Origin: Acidobacteriota bacterium
GTDB lineage: Bacteria; Acidobacteriota; Terriglobia; Terriglobales; Acidobacteriaceae
Assembly: GCA_021846985.1 (NCBI GenBank)
Contig: JAJZVX010000006.1
Coordinates: forward strand, 1 to 64,000
Reading direction: 5' to 3'
DNA length: 64,000 nt
The notes below the pieces were generated by a model. That model did not search any database and was not told the origin of the DNA. It was given only the letters and a program-made list of their open reading frames with translations. Position numbers and translations under genes: made by a program. Positions 49,557 to 59,225 of this stretch are shown here, in pieces. Every line of letters begins with the position of its first letter. Position 1 is the stretch's first letter.

Positions 49557-51056
49557 TTGCGAAAACAACAGGTAATTCTTCTTGCAACTGTGATAATGGT
49601 GGCGCTGGCGTTGCGGCTGGCGGCCATCCCCCTGCCTAATTTCGAAAACCTGATGGATGGCGACCACATACACGCCTGGGAACCGGGCAACGTGGCCGAA
49701 GCGCTGCTGACGGGCCGCGGCTTCGGCAGTCCGTTTCCATCGCATCAGCTTTCCGCCGTCATGCCGCCGGCTTATCCCCTGATCGTCGCGGTCGTGTTCA
49801 AGATGTTCGGCATTCACACCGCAGCGTCAATCTTCGCCGTCCATGCCCTCAACTGCCTTCTCTCTGCCCTCGCCTGTCTTCCGGTCTTCCTGATGGCCCG
49901 CCGCAGCTTTGGCGAGCGCGCGGGATGGTGGGCCGCGTGGGCCTGGGCTTTCTCGCCCTACGGCATCTACTTTGCGGCATCCTGGGCGTGGCGTACCCAC
50001 TTGCTCCTGCTCTGCCTTTGCTGGCTTCTCTACCTGGCTCAGAGTATGGAGCACTCGCCGCGCCTCACCCTCTGGATGGGATTCGGCTTACTGGCCGGAT
50101 TTGCCGGACTCACCGAGCCGTCCATCCTGGTCGTCGTTCCATTTCTCATGACGCTTGGATGCTGGCGGCTCTGGCGAGGCAAGAAACGCTGGTTCGCGCC
50201 GGGCATTGCCGCCTCGATTACGCTGGCCGCCACGCTGTCACCATGGCTGATCCGCGACGCGCTCGTCTTCCACCGCTTCATTCCCATGCGTGACAGCATG
50301 GGCCTGGAACTCTGGATAGGCAACAATGGCTACTCCAGGCGTTGGACCAGCGATCAAATGCACCCGCTCCACGACGAAGCCGAACTTGCCGCTTACAACC
50401 GCATGGGCGAATTGGCGTATATGGACATGAAGGAGCAGCAGGCCAAGGCCTTCATCCGCAGCCATGCTGTGTGGTACGCCGGCATGTCGCTGCGCCGCGC
50501 CATTTATCTCTGGACCGGCTACTGGAGTTTCGACCGCAACTATCTGGCCATGGAGCCCATGGATCCCGCCAACATTCCTTTTGCAACGGCACTTACCGTC
50601 CTGGCGCTTGCCGGCATCGTACTGGCGTGGCGCGATCGGCCTTACGAGGCGCTGCGCTATGCCGGAGTGCTCTTTCTTTTTCCCGCGATCTATTACTTCA
50701 GCCATCCGGAACCCTATGATATGCGGCCTCTGGACCCTCTCTTGCTTCTGCTGGGCTGCTTCGCCGTGCTCACGCTGCGCGACCGTGCCCGCGCGGAGTT
50801 CCCTTCATCGGCAGAGACAACGCACAAGCGAAACATTGTGTGCCCCGAGCCGGACTCAGTTCCGGAGGTCTCCCGTGCCGCCTTCTGGCCTCTCCGGAGT
50901 CGCCGCACGCGGCACGGCGAACAGATCGAATGGCCAACCAAGACGGAGGATCGGGAGATCCAGGGCCAAGGACAGTTGGACCCATGCGCAAGGCAGCCAT
51001 TGCAGGGCGATTTCGCAGCGGACGGGAAGGAAACGGACAAAATGACGCGGTGCTAG
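49557..51056 (+). CDS. Polytopic glycosyltransferase, GT39/ArnT-like
   Basis: The 499-residue product has about ten membrane helices and the early-loop acidic motif of lipid-linked-sugar transferases (LMDGDHIHAWEPGNVAEALL, residues about 32-51). The domain order agrees with GT39/PMT-2 proteins that move sugars from polyprenyl-phosphate donors in the periplasm. The start is TTG 49557 with GAGG upstream; ATG 49593 is an alternative inside the first helix. The last 85 or so residues after LTLRDRARAEF are hydrophilic, Arg/Gln/Glu-rich and unlike the family. Confidence 0.75.
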   Translation: MRKQQVILLATVIMVALALRLAAIPLPNFENLMDGDHIHAWEPGNVAEALLTGRGFGSPFPSHQLSAVMPPAYPLIVAVVFKMFGIHTAASIFAVHALNCLLSALACLPVFLMARRSFGERAGWWAAWAWAFSPYGIYFAASWAWRTHLLLLCLCWLLYLAQSMEHSPRLTLWMGFGLLAGFAGLTEPSILVVVPFLMTLGCWRLWRGKKRWFAPGIAASITLAATLSPWLIRDALVFHRFIPMRDSMGLELWIGNNGYSRRWTSDQMHPLHDEAELAAYNRMGELAYMDMKEQQAKAFIRSHAVWYAGMSLRRAIYLWTGYWSFDRNYLAMEPMDPANIPFATALTVLALAGIVLAWRDRPYEALRYAGVLFLFPAIYYFSHPEPYDMRPLDPLLLLLGCFAVLTLRDRARAEFPSSAETTHKRNIVCPEPDSVPEVSRAAFWPLRSRRTRHGEQIEWPTKTEDREIQGQGQLDPCARQPLQGDFAADGKETDKMTRC

Positions 51057-51072
51057 ACTCGAAGGTAGTCCT

Positions 51073-52473
51073 ATGTGCGTTCTCCAGCCGTCCGGCACAC
51101 TTTCTCAGTCCGAGATTCTCCGCCTCCGCACCGCTCTTCTGCACAACACAGCCAAGGCCGCTCTGGAGTATCTGGACGGCGAAGAGACGCGCGCGGTGCA
51201 GCCGAGCGCGGCTGCGGTGGCGGCGCTCGATGCCTTTCGCGAGCCGCTGCCGGAAGGGCCGATGGCGGCCACCGAAGTGCTGGAGCAACTGCACCGCCTG
51301 GGGTCGCCTGCGACCATTGCCAAGACGGCGGGACGGTTTTTCGGATTTGTGAATGGCGGGTGCCTGCCGGCAGCGCTGGCGGCGGCCTGGATGGTCAGTG
51401 CGTGGGACCAGAACGCGGCGATTTTTGTGCAGTCGCCCACCGCCATCACGCTGGAAGAGGTGGCTCTGGAGTGGGTACGCGAGTTGTTGGGGCTGCCCGC
51501 GGGAACGGGCGGCGCGGTGGTGACCGGAGCCACCATGGCCAACTTTGCCGCTCTGGCCGCGGCGCGGCGGGCGGTGTGTCTGCGGGCGGGCTGGGACGTC
51601 GAGGCCGATGGCCTGTTTGGCGCGCCGGAGATCACGGTCGTGATCGGCGCGGAAGCGCATCCCTCCGTGCACAAAGCGCTGGGCCTGCTCGGTCTGGGGC
51701 GAAATCGCGTGGTGCGGGTTCCGGTGGACAGCCAGGGCCGCATGCGCGCCGACTCCCTCCCGCACATGGACCAGCGGACGATCCTGTGCCTGCAGGCGGG
51801 AAATGTGAATAGCGGCGCGTTCGACGCCGCGGCGGCGATTGTTCCGGAGGCGCGGGCAAAGGGCGCATGGATTCACGTGGACGGCGCCTTCGGGCTGTGG
51901 GCTGCGGCATCGCCCCAGTACCGGCACTGGACCAAAGGCTTTGAGCAGGCCGATTCCTGGGCAACGGATGCGCACAAGTGGCCAAACGTGGGCTACGACT
52001 GCGGCATTGCGCTGGTGCGCGAACCCGAGATGCTGCGCGGCGCCATGTCGATGACGGCCTCGTATCTGCCCATGGGCGAACGCCGCGAACCGGCCGACTA
52101 CAATCCAGAGCTTTCACGGCGGGCGCGCGGCGTGGAACTGTGGGCGGCGCTTAGATCGCTGGGCCGCGCGGGCCTGGCGGAGATTGTGGAGCACACCTCC
52201 GCGCATGCGCGGCGTTTTGCCGCGGGACTGATGGCCGCGGGATACGAGATTCTGAACGAGGTAACGATCAACCAGGTGCTGGTTTCGTTTGGCTCGCGGG
52301 AAAAAACTCTGCGGGCCATCGAACGCATCCAGCAGGACGGAACCTGCTGGTGCGGATCGACGGTGTGGCAGGGCAAGACAGCAATGCGCATCAGCGTGTC
52401 GTCATGGGCCACCACGGAGCAAGACGTGGAGCGGAGCCTGGCGGCGATGGTACGGGCGGCGCGGGAGCCCTAG
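51073..52473 (+). CDS. PLP-dependent group II decarboxylase-like enzyme
   Basis: The 466-residue product belongs to the group II (glutamate/aromatic amino acid) decarboxylase family, fold-type I PLP enzymes. It has PLP-site segments GAVVTGATMANFAALAAAR, HVDGAFGLWAAASP (Asp pairing with the pyridine) and SWATDAHKWPNVGYDCGIAL with the Schiff-base Lys near residue 303. The substrate cannot be deduced. It lies 16 bases after the glycosyltransferase gene, with AAGG upstream of the ATG. Confidence 0.88.
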   Translation: MCVLQPSGTLSQSEILRLRTALLHNTAKAALEYLDGEETRAVQPSAAAVAALDAFREPLPEGPMAATEVLEQLHRLGSPATIAKTAGRFFGFVNGGCLPAALAAAWMVSAWDQNAAIFVQSPTAITLEEVALEWVRELLGLPAGTGGAVVTGATMANFAALAAARRAVCLRAGWDVEADGLFGAPEITVVIGAEAHPSVHKALGLLGLGRNRVVRVPVDSQGRMRADSLPHMDQRTILCLQAGNVNSGAFDAAAAIVPEARAKGAWIHVDGAFGLWAAASPQYRHWTKGFEQADSWATDAHKWPNVGYDCGIALVREPEMLRGAMSMTASYLPMGERREPADYNPELSRRARGVELWAALRSLGRAGLAEIVEHTSAHARRFAAGLMAAGYEILNEVTINQVLVSFGSREKTLRAIERIQQDGTCWCGSTVWQGKTAMRISVSSWATTEQDVERSLAAMVRAAREP

Positions 52474-52550
52474 CGCAAGCGGCGGTTCGCCACCAGACGC
52501 ATCGGCGATTCCATTTTGCAAGCGCTGGGGCAAGGAACGACAATAGCGGA

Positions 52551-53894
52551 ATGAAAGCCTCCCGGATGGTTGCCGTGGCCCTGCTGGCGGTGCTGGCAGC
52601 GCCTGTTTTGCTTGCCTTGGAAAAGCAGCCCCCGAGCATCTATCGTGCGCGGCGCGTGGCGCTGGCGGAGAAACTGCACGGCGGCGTCGCCGTGCTCTTT
52701 GCGGCGCAGGAACCGGTGCTCGATTTCATGGCCTACCGCCAGGATTCGGACTTCTATTACCTGACCGGATGGGATGAGCCCGGGGCGGCGCTGCTGATTG
52801 AGGCCGCGGATGACAAGGCGCCAACCCCCCGCGCGTATAGCGAAATTCTGTTCTTGCCCACGCGCGACCTGCGCATGGAGAAGTACACCGGCGAGAAGAT
52901 GGACGCGGCCACGCCGGGGGCGGCCGAAAAGGCAGGCGTGGATGCGGTGCAAGCCATGGCGGAACTGCCCGCCGTGCTGAACCGTCTGATGGCTGCGGAC
53001 CGGCGCCTGCGTGGAGATGTGTGGGTGCAGCCCGCGGCTCCCCAGGCAAAGGCGCTGGTTAACTTTGAAGCCGCTACCCTTGGGGTTGGCGAACTGCCCG
53101 CGCCGCGCGACGTGACCGGCCTGACCGCGCCGTTGCGCGCGGTAAAGGATGCGGGCGAGATCGAACTAATCCGCAAGGCGTCGGCTGCCTCCATGGCGGC
53201 GCAGATGGCCATGATGAAATCCGTGCGGCCCGGCATGACCGAGCGCGCCGTGGCGGGCCGCATGACCGCCGTGTGGCTGGCCCGCGGTTGCGAGCGCCCC
53301 AGCTATGCGCCCATCGTAGGCTCGGGCATCAACTCGACCATCCTCCACTACTCCGCCAATGACCGCACCATGCAGGACGCAGACATAGCCGTGGTGGACG
53401 CGGCCTGCGAATACTCCATGTATGCCGCCGACATCACGCGCACAGTCCCGGTGAACGGGCATTTCACCCCCCGCCAGCGCGAGATTTACAATATCGTGCT
53501 GGGCGCGCAGAAGGCGGCCATGGACGCCTTTGTCGCCGGCAAATCCACCATCAACGACCGCGACCGCAAGGATCCGGATTCGCTCGACACGGCAGCCTAC
53601 AACTACATCAATACGCGCGGCAAAGACCTGCACGGACAGCCGCTGGGCAAGTACTGGCTGCACGGGCTGGGCCACCTGGTCGGCATCGACGTGCACGATC
53701 CGGCGGTCTATCCGGCCGTGCTCAAGCCGGGCATGGTCTTCACCATCGAGCCGGGCATCTACATCCCCGAAGAGAAGCTGGGCGTGCGCATCGAGTGCGA
53801 CTTCATGGTGGGCCCGGACGGCAAACTCATCGATCTCGATGCCGCGCTGCCGCACACCGCGGAAGAGGTGGAAACAGCGATGCGAGGAAGGTAA
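52551..53894 (+). CDS. Exported M24-family Xaa-Pro aminopeptidase
   Basis: The 447-residue product has a signal peptide (MKASRMVAVALLAVLAAPVL) and the two-domain creatinase/aminopeptidase P fold. Metal ligands are the Asp pair in AACEYSMYAADITRT and adjacent VVDAA, His in HGLGHLVGIDVHD, and Glu residues in FTIEPGIYI and VRIECDFM. It removes N-terminal residues preceding proline, probably in the periplasm. The start at 52551 is chosen for the signal peptide. The stop overlaps the next start (TAATG). Confidence 0.92.
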   Translation: MKASRMVAVALLAVLAAPVLLALEKQPPSIYRARRVALAEKLHGGVAVLFAAQEPVLDFMAYRQDSDFYYLTGWDEPGAALLIEAADDKAPTPRAYSEILFLPTRDLRMEKYTGEKMDAATPGAAEKAGVDAVQAMAELPAVLNRLMAADRRLRGDVWVQPAAPQAKALVNFEAATLGVGELPAPRDVTGLTAPLRAVKDAGEIELIRKASAASMAAQMAMMKSVRPGMTERAVAGRMTAVWLARGCERPSYAPIVGSGINSTILHYSANDRTMQDADIAVVDAACEYSMYAADITRTVPVNGHFTPRQREIYNIVLGAQKAAMDAFVAGKSTINDRDRKDPDSLDTAAYNYINTRGKDLHGQPLGKYWLHGLGHLVGIDVHDPAVYPAVLKPGMVFTIEPGIYIPEEKLGVRIECDFMVGPDGKLIDLDAALPHTAEEVETAMRGR

Positions 53895-54274
53895 TGGCGA
53901 TAGACCCACGCGATGCCATGAATCCGGAGCAATTGGAAACGCTGATTCAGGCCTTTGGCGATCAACTGATGGCCTGCCTGGATGAGTGCGCGCGGGGACG
54001 CAAGGGGCTCTTTGGCGACGTGGAGTTGCTGAGCGAGGAAGACAGCGTAAAATCCTGGCCCGAAGCCGCACGCCTGCGCGAACTGGCCCTGGCGCTGCAG
54101 AACCTGTTCGACCAGCAGGGCGAGCGCTATGCGCTGTGCGACGAGTTTCTCGACTTGTGCTCGATGCACGGCGAGAGCCACCCGGGCGAACGCAAGCTGG
54201 CCCGTGCGCTTCTGGAGCGGATAGAGCGGGGAGAGGTAGGAGCCCAGGAAAAAGAGAAAGGAAGACCGTGGTAG
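53894..54274 (+). CDS. Hypothetical helical protein
   Basis: The 126-residue product is mainly helical and acidic (TLIQAFGDQLMACLDECARG, then ARLRELALALQNLFDQQGER). It contains four Cys and no membrane segment. Its ATG shares a base with the peptidase stop and its own end overlaps the next gene's GTG start, so it is translated as part of one operon. I do not recognise a family. Confidence 0.6.
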   Translation: MAIDPRDAMNPEQLETLIQAFGDQLMACLDECARGRKGLFGDVELLSEEDSVKSWPEAARLRELALALQNLFDQQGERYALCDEFLDLCSMHGESHPGERKLARALLERIERGEVGAQEKEKGRPW

Positions 54275-54693
54275 TCCTGCATGCATTTTTGGCGCTGGTG
54301 GCTGGCTTCGCGGTCATCGCCGCGCTGCTGCTGGGGGTCACGGCTCTGCTCAATCGGCTGGTGCCGAGCTGGTCGGAGAGCGAGGATCAGCCCCTGCCGG
54401 CGGAGCACGGCCTCTATCCGCCCGGCTGGTCGCTCGGCTATGTAATTGTGAATCTGGGCTACTCGTTCCTGGCCGCGGCAGCGGGCGGCTACGTCACGGC
54501 GTGGGCCGCGGCGGCCAATCCGCTGATTCACACGCTGGCGCTGGGCATCGTCGTGCTGGCGCTGGCCGCCATGAGCGCCCTGCAATCGAAAGACAAGCGG
54601 CCCGTCTGGTACTTGTTGGCGCTGGTTGCCATTTCGCCCGTCGGCGTGCTGGCAGGAGGGCTGGTGCGGCTGCGGGTACTGGGAATCCTCTAA
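54268..54693 (+). CDS. Small membrane protein
   Basis: The 141-residue product starts at GTG 54268 with AAAGGAAG upstream, overlapping the previous stop. It has four hydrophobic segments (about residues 3-25, 53-75, 82-100 and 112-135) and an Asp/Glu-rich loop between the first two. Fourth gene of the set beginning at 51073. No known family recognised. Confidence 0.65.
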   Translation: MVVLHAFLALVAGFAVIAALLLGVTALLNRLVPSWSESEDQPLPAEHGLYPPGWSLGYVIVNLGYSFLAAAAGGYVTAWAAAANPLIHTLALGIVVLALAAMSALQSKDKRPVWYLLALVAISPVGVLAGGLVRLRVLGIL

Positions 54694-54822
54694 AGCGGAC
54701 TCAGCAGTGCCGCGAGGCTGGCTGCCATCCTGCGCGCTTTCTCTTGCCGGCTTCCATCCTGCGCCGAAAAACGGCATGCCGGGGAAGAACCGCGGCAGGC
54801 CGCTCGGAGAGACAAAGCGCCG

Positions 54823-55683
54823 CTACCAGCTCACGCCGAAGGTGACAGGAATCAGCTTGGTGTCGGCTCCAACACTGGCCACGCCCAAACCATTGGGCGC
54901 AATGGCGGATGCGGGCGTGAGCACGTCAAGATAGCGCACTTCGGCAAAAACTTTCATCCGCCCATCGCCAAAGTCACCCGCGAAACGATGCTCAAAGCCG
55001 CTGCCGATACTCCAGCCGCCCTGGTTGCTGGAAAAGTGGCCAACCACCTGATTCACAACACCGGGCGCGCAATAGAAGTAATCGCAGTAGTAGCCGATGG
55101 CGGGATCGGTGAAGCTGGTGACCTTGCGGAAGAAGCCTCCGCCGCCCGTCACATAGACATCGTTGACGCTCTTGGGGAAGAGGTTGAACCTGGGGTTGAG
55201 CGTAAACGACCAGATATGGGCGTATCCGCCGTTGGCGCCGGTTTCTGCAATGAGTCTGCCGGGAAGTTTGTCGTCGATGAAGTCGTAGTCAATGTAGGCG
55301 GAGAGGCGCGGCGTGAAACGATAGCCGGCGCCAACCTTCAGGTTGCCGCCCCACGTGATGTAGTTGGAGGAGCTGCTGGAGGGCGCGTTGAAACCACCGC
55401 CGACTTCAGCCGTGACGCGGCTCCAGATGCTGTGATACTGGTATCCGCCGCCTTGTGCGCCGCCGGAGGCCGAAGCGCTGGACGAGGCGGGCAAGGCCCC
55501 CGCATCGCCGGCGTCATCCAAAGACGAAGACCAGGAACCGGAAGATGCCACGGCCGCAGAGGCGGAACTGGATGTGTTATGGGCAAGAGTGGTTTGGGCG
55601 TTCGCAAGACCGACCGCAAAAAAAACCGCCAGCCCCGAGACGCCAATCGAACGGATCAGACGGATATAACGCTGGGTAGACAT
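54823..55683 (-). CDS. Outer-membrane beta-barrel protein
   Basis: The 286-residue product has a signal peptide (YIRLIRSIGVSGLAVFFAVG, cleavage near ANAQ) and a Ser/Ala/Gly-rich linker (about 35-85). An eight-stranded type barrel follows, recognisable from WSRVTAEVGGGFNAP, LKVGAGYRFTPRLSAYIDYD and the last strand KLIPVTFGVSW with a terminal aromatic residue. It resembles OmpA/OmpW-like membrane-embedded barrels common in Acidobacteriota. The start at 55683 follows GAGGC. Confidence 0.75.
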   Translation of the reverse strand: MSTQRYIRLIRSIGVSGLAVFFAVGLANAQTTLAHNTSSSASAAVASSGSWSSSLDDAGDAGALPASSSASASGGAQGGGYQYHSIWSRVTAEVGGGFNAPSSSSSNYITWGGNLKVGAGYRFTPRLSAYIDYDFIDDKLPGRLIAETGANGGYAHIWSFTLNPRFNLFPKSVNDVYVTGGGGFFRKVTSFTDPAIGYYCDYFYCAPGVVNQVVGHFSSNQGGWSIGSGFEHRFAGDFGDGRMKVFAEVRYLDVLTPASAIAPNGLGVASVGADTKLIPVTFGVSW

Positions 55684-55897
55684 TATTGTGCCTCGTAATC
55701 CTATTGTTTTGAGCCGCCGGTTGTTCCACATCCCCGGCTGTGTCATTTAGACACGCTCTGTGAACAGAAGTTGCCCGGAGGCCATAAAAAAGCGATGACG
55801 CCCAAGCCGGCAAAAACGATTGATCTTCGATCATTCCGTCTGCCTGGCATGGTGGATGGCAGACGGAAACCATGTGTAGCGTTGTGCGCCGCGCGCC

Positions 55898-57742
55898 TTA
55901 CCACTGCACGCCGGGATAGAGGCTGGGCAGACGCAGGGCGCGGTATTGCGACGCGCCCTTGGTGCCCGCCTGCCAGACAAGTTGAGGAGTTGAACCATTG
56001 AGGTTCAGTTCCTGCACGATGGAGCCGCCCGGCGATGCGCAGAAATCCGCCTGCACATCGCCGTTGGAGAGAAGTTGGACATTGCCTCCGAAATAGCTGT
56101 AGAGGCTGGGATCGAGCTTGTATTGCGAAATCAGGGTTGCGATCATGGAGGTTTCGTCGATCTGGTAGACAGACGCGGCGGAGTAGCATGCCGGCATGCC
56201 CATGGTTCCACACCTGCTTCCGTCAGGAAACAGGCGGTCGTCGCCGTTGTCCATGACGCCGAGGCGAAAGACGCCGCTGGTGTTCTGGGTAAAGAAGGAA
56301 GGGCCGTGCTGCGCATAGAACCAGTCGGTGGGATCGACGCCATTCTGCAAGGTGAAGTCGCCGCCTTCGCCTAGGCGCCACAGAATCTTGCCCGACCCCT
56401 GCCCATCCGCGTAGTCGATCTTCAGGATCCAGCTCTGATGGCGCATGGAGAGGAGCAGATCGTGGTCGTCGGTGGAGTAGAGCAGCGCGTTGCTGTGCGT
56501 CCAGTCGGGAAACAGATAGGGATGGCGATTGATATCGAGGTGGTCAAACGTATTCCAAACCCATGCCACCTGCCCATCCGGGTCGATGTCCACGATCAGG
56601 TCGCCGAGAACGTTCGTCGTGCCCGGATAGCCCGGCAGGTTGGTAAACGATTGATAGAGCGATACGAGCGCGATCCAGTGACCGTTGGGAAGCGCCAGGA
56701 CGTCGTGGTGAAAGCTGCCCAGGTTATAGTTGTATCCTTTTGCGGCCAGGGCCGTGGATAGCTGATCCATGGTGAATTCGCGGATGGTATTTCCGGCCAA
56801 ATCGATTTCGCGGAGGGCGTCGATGGTGCTGGAGGGGATGGTGGAGCCGTGCAAAGGGGCCGAGGATGCATAGGAGATGAGCACAAGAAAATGCCCGTTA
56901 GGCAGCGGCTGTATGGGCTGAACCGCATCGTAGACGGAACCGCCGGGATAGGTATACGTCCAGATGATATTGCCCTGAAGATCGGTGGCAAAGGCCTGCG
57001 CCTCCTCGTGGGGAATCAGCGTGTCGAACAGTTCGATACCGGATTGGGGGAGCTGGCCATTTTGCGCCGAGGCCACGATGGCGGAAGTGCCGGGAGGAGT
57101 GCCGGTGGTGAAGGTACTGTCGGGACCGGTGAACGAAGCTCCGTTGTCAAGGGCGATGAGCGGCTGCAGATGATAGAGCGTATTGGCGCGCATGCCCGCC
57201 ACGTAGACGGTCACTTCGCCGCCGTAGGGCGTGGGCGTGGGCTGAGCCCAGGTGGAAAGGCCGTAGTTTGTATCGGGGCCAAAGTTGATGGTTACCGTGC
57301 CCGGGGACGGCAGATAGATGGAATAACTTGCGACCTGGGGATTGGCGGAGGAGCCAATCACCTGGGGCGCAAGGATGGTGACGACCGCGGTCGCGTAGTT
57401 TGTTTGCGCGGCGCCGGCATCGGCGGCGGTGATGACGGCGTTCACGCCATAGGACAGACCGGCAGGCGCGCTATAGTTGCCGCTGGAGTCGATTGTGCCC
57501 ACGCCGGCATTTCCGCCCACAATGCCGTTGACAGACCACTGCAACGTCTCGGAAGACGGCGCGGTCGCGGTAAAGTGGACGGTTTGCGCGAGGGCCACGG
57601 CGGCATAGCTCGGCGAGAGAGTCACGTTGCCCGATTGGCTGGCCACGGGAGGAGGCTGCGTGGGAGGGGGCGGGTTGGGGGGCGAGATGAATGCAGGCGC
57701 ACCGCCACAACCGGCCAACAAGACGGGAACCCAGAGAAACAC
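55898..57742 (-). CDS. Aryl-sulfotransferase-like lipoprotein
   Basis: The 614-residue product has a short lipoprotein signal (MFLWVPVLLAGC), a Pro-rich linker and a bacterial Ig-like domain (about 40-125). A propeller-type region of the ASST/arylsulfotransferase family follows: LGSFHHDVLALPNGHWIALV, DWTHSNALLYSTDDHDLLLS, then MRHQSWILKIDY and WRLGEGGDF. The conserved His residues in HHDV and THSNAL correspond to the family's active-site histidines. Such enzymes transfer sulfate between phenols; a binding-only role is possible. Confidence 0.82.
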   Translation of the reverse strand: MFLWVPVLLAGCGGAPAFISPPNPPPPTQPPPVASQSGNVTLSPSYAAVALAQTVHFTATAPSSETLQWSVNGIVGGNAGVGTIDSSGNYSAPAGLSYGVNAVITAADAGAAQTNYATAVVTILAPQVIGSSANPQVASYSIYLPSPGTVTINFGPDTNYGLSTWAQPTPTPYGGEVTVYVAGMRANTLYHLQPLIALDNGASFTGPDSTFTTGTPPGTSAIVASAQNGQLPQSGIELFDTLIPHEEAQAFATDLQGNIIWTYTYPGGSVYDAVQPIQPLPNGHFLVLISYASSAPLHGSTIPSSTIDALREIDLAGNTIREFTMDQLSTALAAKGYNYNLGSFHHDVLALPNGHWIALVSLYQSFTNLPGYPGTTNVLGDLIVDIDPDGQVAWVWNTFDHLDINRHPYLFPDWTHSNALLYSTDDHDLLLSMRHQSWILKIDYADGQGSGKILWRLGEGGDFTLQNGVDPTDWFYAQHGPSFFTQNTSGVFRLGVMDNGDDRLFPDGSRCGTMGMPACYSAASVYQIDETSMIATLISQYKLDPSLYSYFGGNVQLLSNGDVQADFCASPGGSIVQELNLNGSTPQLVWQAGTKGASQYRALRLPSLYPGVQW

Positions 57743-58008
57743 AACATTCCGGCAGACGAACCAGCTCCGCTTGCCGCGCTTCGATGATCGACGATAAGAA
57801 AAAATGTTCAGAGCCTTGCTCCACGCTTCGTAAAGTTGAAATCTGTATTCTTAGAAGCTGCTTTGCGCATTGAAGGTTGCGATGGTTGAGAAAGAGGATT
57901 GATTTTCTCCCCCGATGCGAATGACCCGGAGCGAAAAAACAAAGAAGATCGCCGCGATGAACCCCGGCAGACCGGAAACGGCGGATTCCGCGCGCTGGAG
58001 AGAAAACT

Positions 58009-59028
58009 TCAGCCGGCTGGCGCGAAGCCGGGCTGGCAGTTAGCTTCGTCGATGAAGGCAAGCATGTTTTCAAGCGGAGCGTCCTGCTCGACGGCGTGAG
58101 AAGGAGAAAAGATGTAGCCGCCGGCGCGGCCCAGTTCAAGAAGGCGGCGGCTTTCGGCGCGGACTTGCTCAACGGTGCCGAATGGAAGCGTCTTCTGGAT
58201 CGAGAGACCGCCGTGGAAGCTGAGCCGGCTCCGATAGCGGGGCAGAAGCTCAAAAACATCCATGACTTCCGGCTGGAAGGGATTGAAGCAGTCGAGCCCG
58301 ATGGCGACGAGAGAATCAAATAGTTCATCGACATCGCCGCAGGAGTGAATCATGACCTTTTTGCCGGCGCGTTTGACAACGCCGTACATGCGTTCGAGGC
58401 GCGGCAGGATAAACGTCCTCCACAGGCGCGGCCCCATGATAAGCCCGTGCTGCTTGCCCCAGTCGTCGCCAAAGTAGACGGCGTCGATGTCGTACTCGAG
58501 AGCCTTTTGAACCTGGGCAATGTCGTAATCGCAGATGGCGTCCAAGAGCTGGTGGACAAAGGCGGGGTTGGCGACCAAGTCCATGAGCAGCGGCTCCATC
58601 CCGCGCAGGGTCCAGGCGCGTTCGTAGAGCGAGAAGCCAAGTTGGAAGACACGGAAGCAGTCCCGGTGGCGCTCGAGCTTTTCGGGAATGTCGGCGAAGA
58701 ACCGCGCGTCGGTGGGATCGGGAAAACGGTAGCCGGACAGAGAAGGCTCGGGCAGAACCTGGCCTTCAATGTTGCCGATATCCTTGTCGATGGCGCGGTT
58801 CCAGACGGCCCCGAAAACGTCGCGGAAACGATCCGGGCCGATCTGGTCGAAGAAGCCGATATCGGCGCCGAGGGTGACAAAGTGATTGCCGACTCGTTCG
58901 TCGATCTCGCTTGCGCCGTAGTAAGAGACGAGAAGGTCATGGGCTTCCCGGGTAAACGAAAAATGCCACGGAACATAAGGAGGCGTTTTGTGGTCAAGGA
59001 CACATTGCACAACCTCACGCTTGGTCAT
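58009..59028 (-). CDS. Uroporphyrinogen decarboxylase-family protein
   Basis: The 339-residue product has the TIM-barrel of the URO-D/methyltransferase family: MTKREVVQCVLDHKTPPYVP at the start, YFGDDWGKQHGLIMGP, and KVMIHSCGDVDELFDSLVAI near residue 225. The HSCGDV pattern is found in the methyltransferase or catabolic members rather than in haem-pathway HemE, whose N-terminal substrate motif is absent. The start at 59028 follows CCGGAG. Probably a C1/methyl-transfer or glycan-catabolic enzyme; substrate unknown. Confidence 0.8.
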   Translation of the reverse strand: MTKREVVQCVLDHKTPPYVPWHFSFTREAHDLLVSYYGASEIDERVGNHFVTLGADIGFFDQIGPDRFRDVFGAVWNRAIDKDIGNIEGQVLPEPSLSGYRFPDPTDARFFADIPEKLERHRDCFRVFQLGFSLYERAWTLRGMEPLLMDLVANPAFVHQLLDAICDYDIAQVQKALEYDIDAVYFGDDWGKQHGLIMGPRLWRTFILPRLERMYGVVKRAGKKVMIHSCGDVDELFDSLVAIGLDCFNPFQPEVMDVFELLPRYRSRLSFHGGLSIQKTLPFGTVEQVRAESRRLLELGRAGGYIFSPSHAVEQDAPLENMLAFIDEANCQPGFAPAG

Positions 59029-59172
59029 GATGCTCCGGGCCGGCTGCATGCGTGGATCAATGGACCGCAGCCGCGCGATACGCCTGTTTTGAGGTGCAGG
59101 AGAAGGGTAGCACGGAAATGAATGCGTGATGGAAAAGGCGTTGCCGCAAGCAAAAGCAGCGGCGGCTCAGGG

Positions 59173-59202
59173 CAAAAGGCCGGAGCCACTCGCTCCGGCC
59201 TT
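59173..59202 (-). terminator. Intrinsic terminator of the RNase E/G gene
   Basis: AAGGCCGGAGC pairs perfectly with GCTCCGGCCTT (11 bp, 5-nt loop). On the minus strand the stem ends in TTTT. It lies 24 bases after the stop. Confidence 0.85.
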
Positions 59203-59225
59203 CACCATGGACAGGAAAAACGCCG

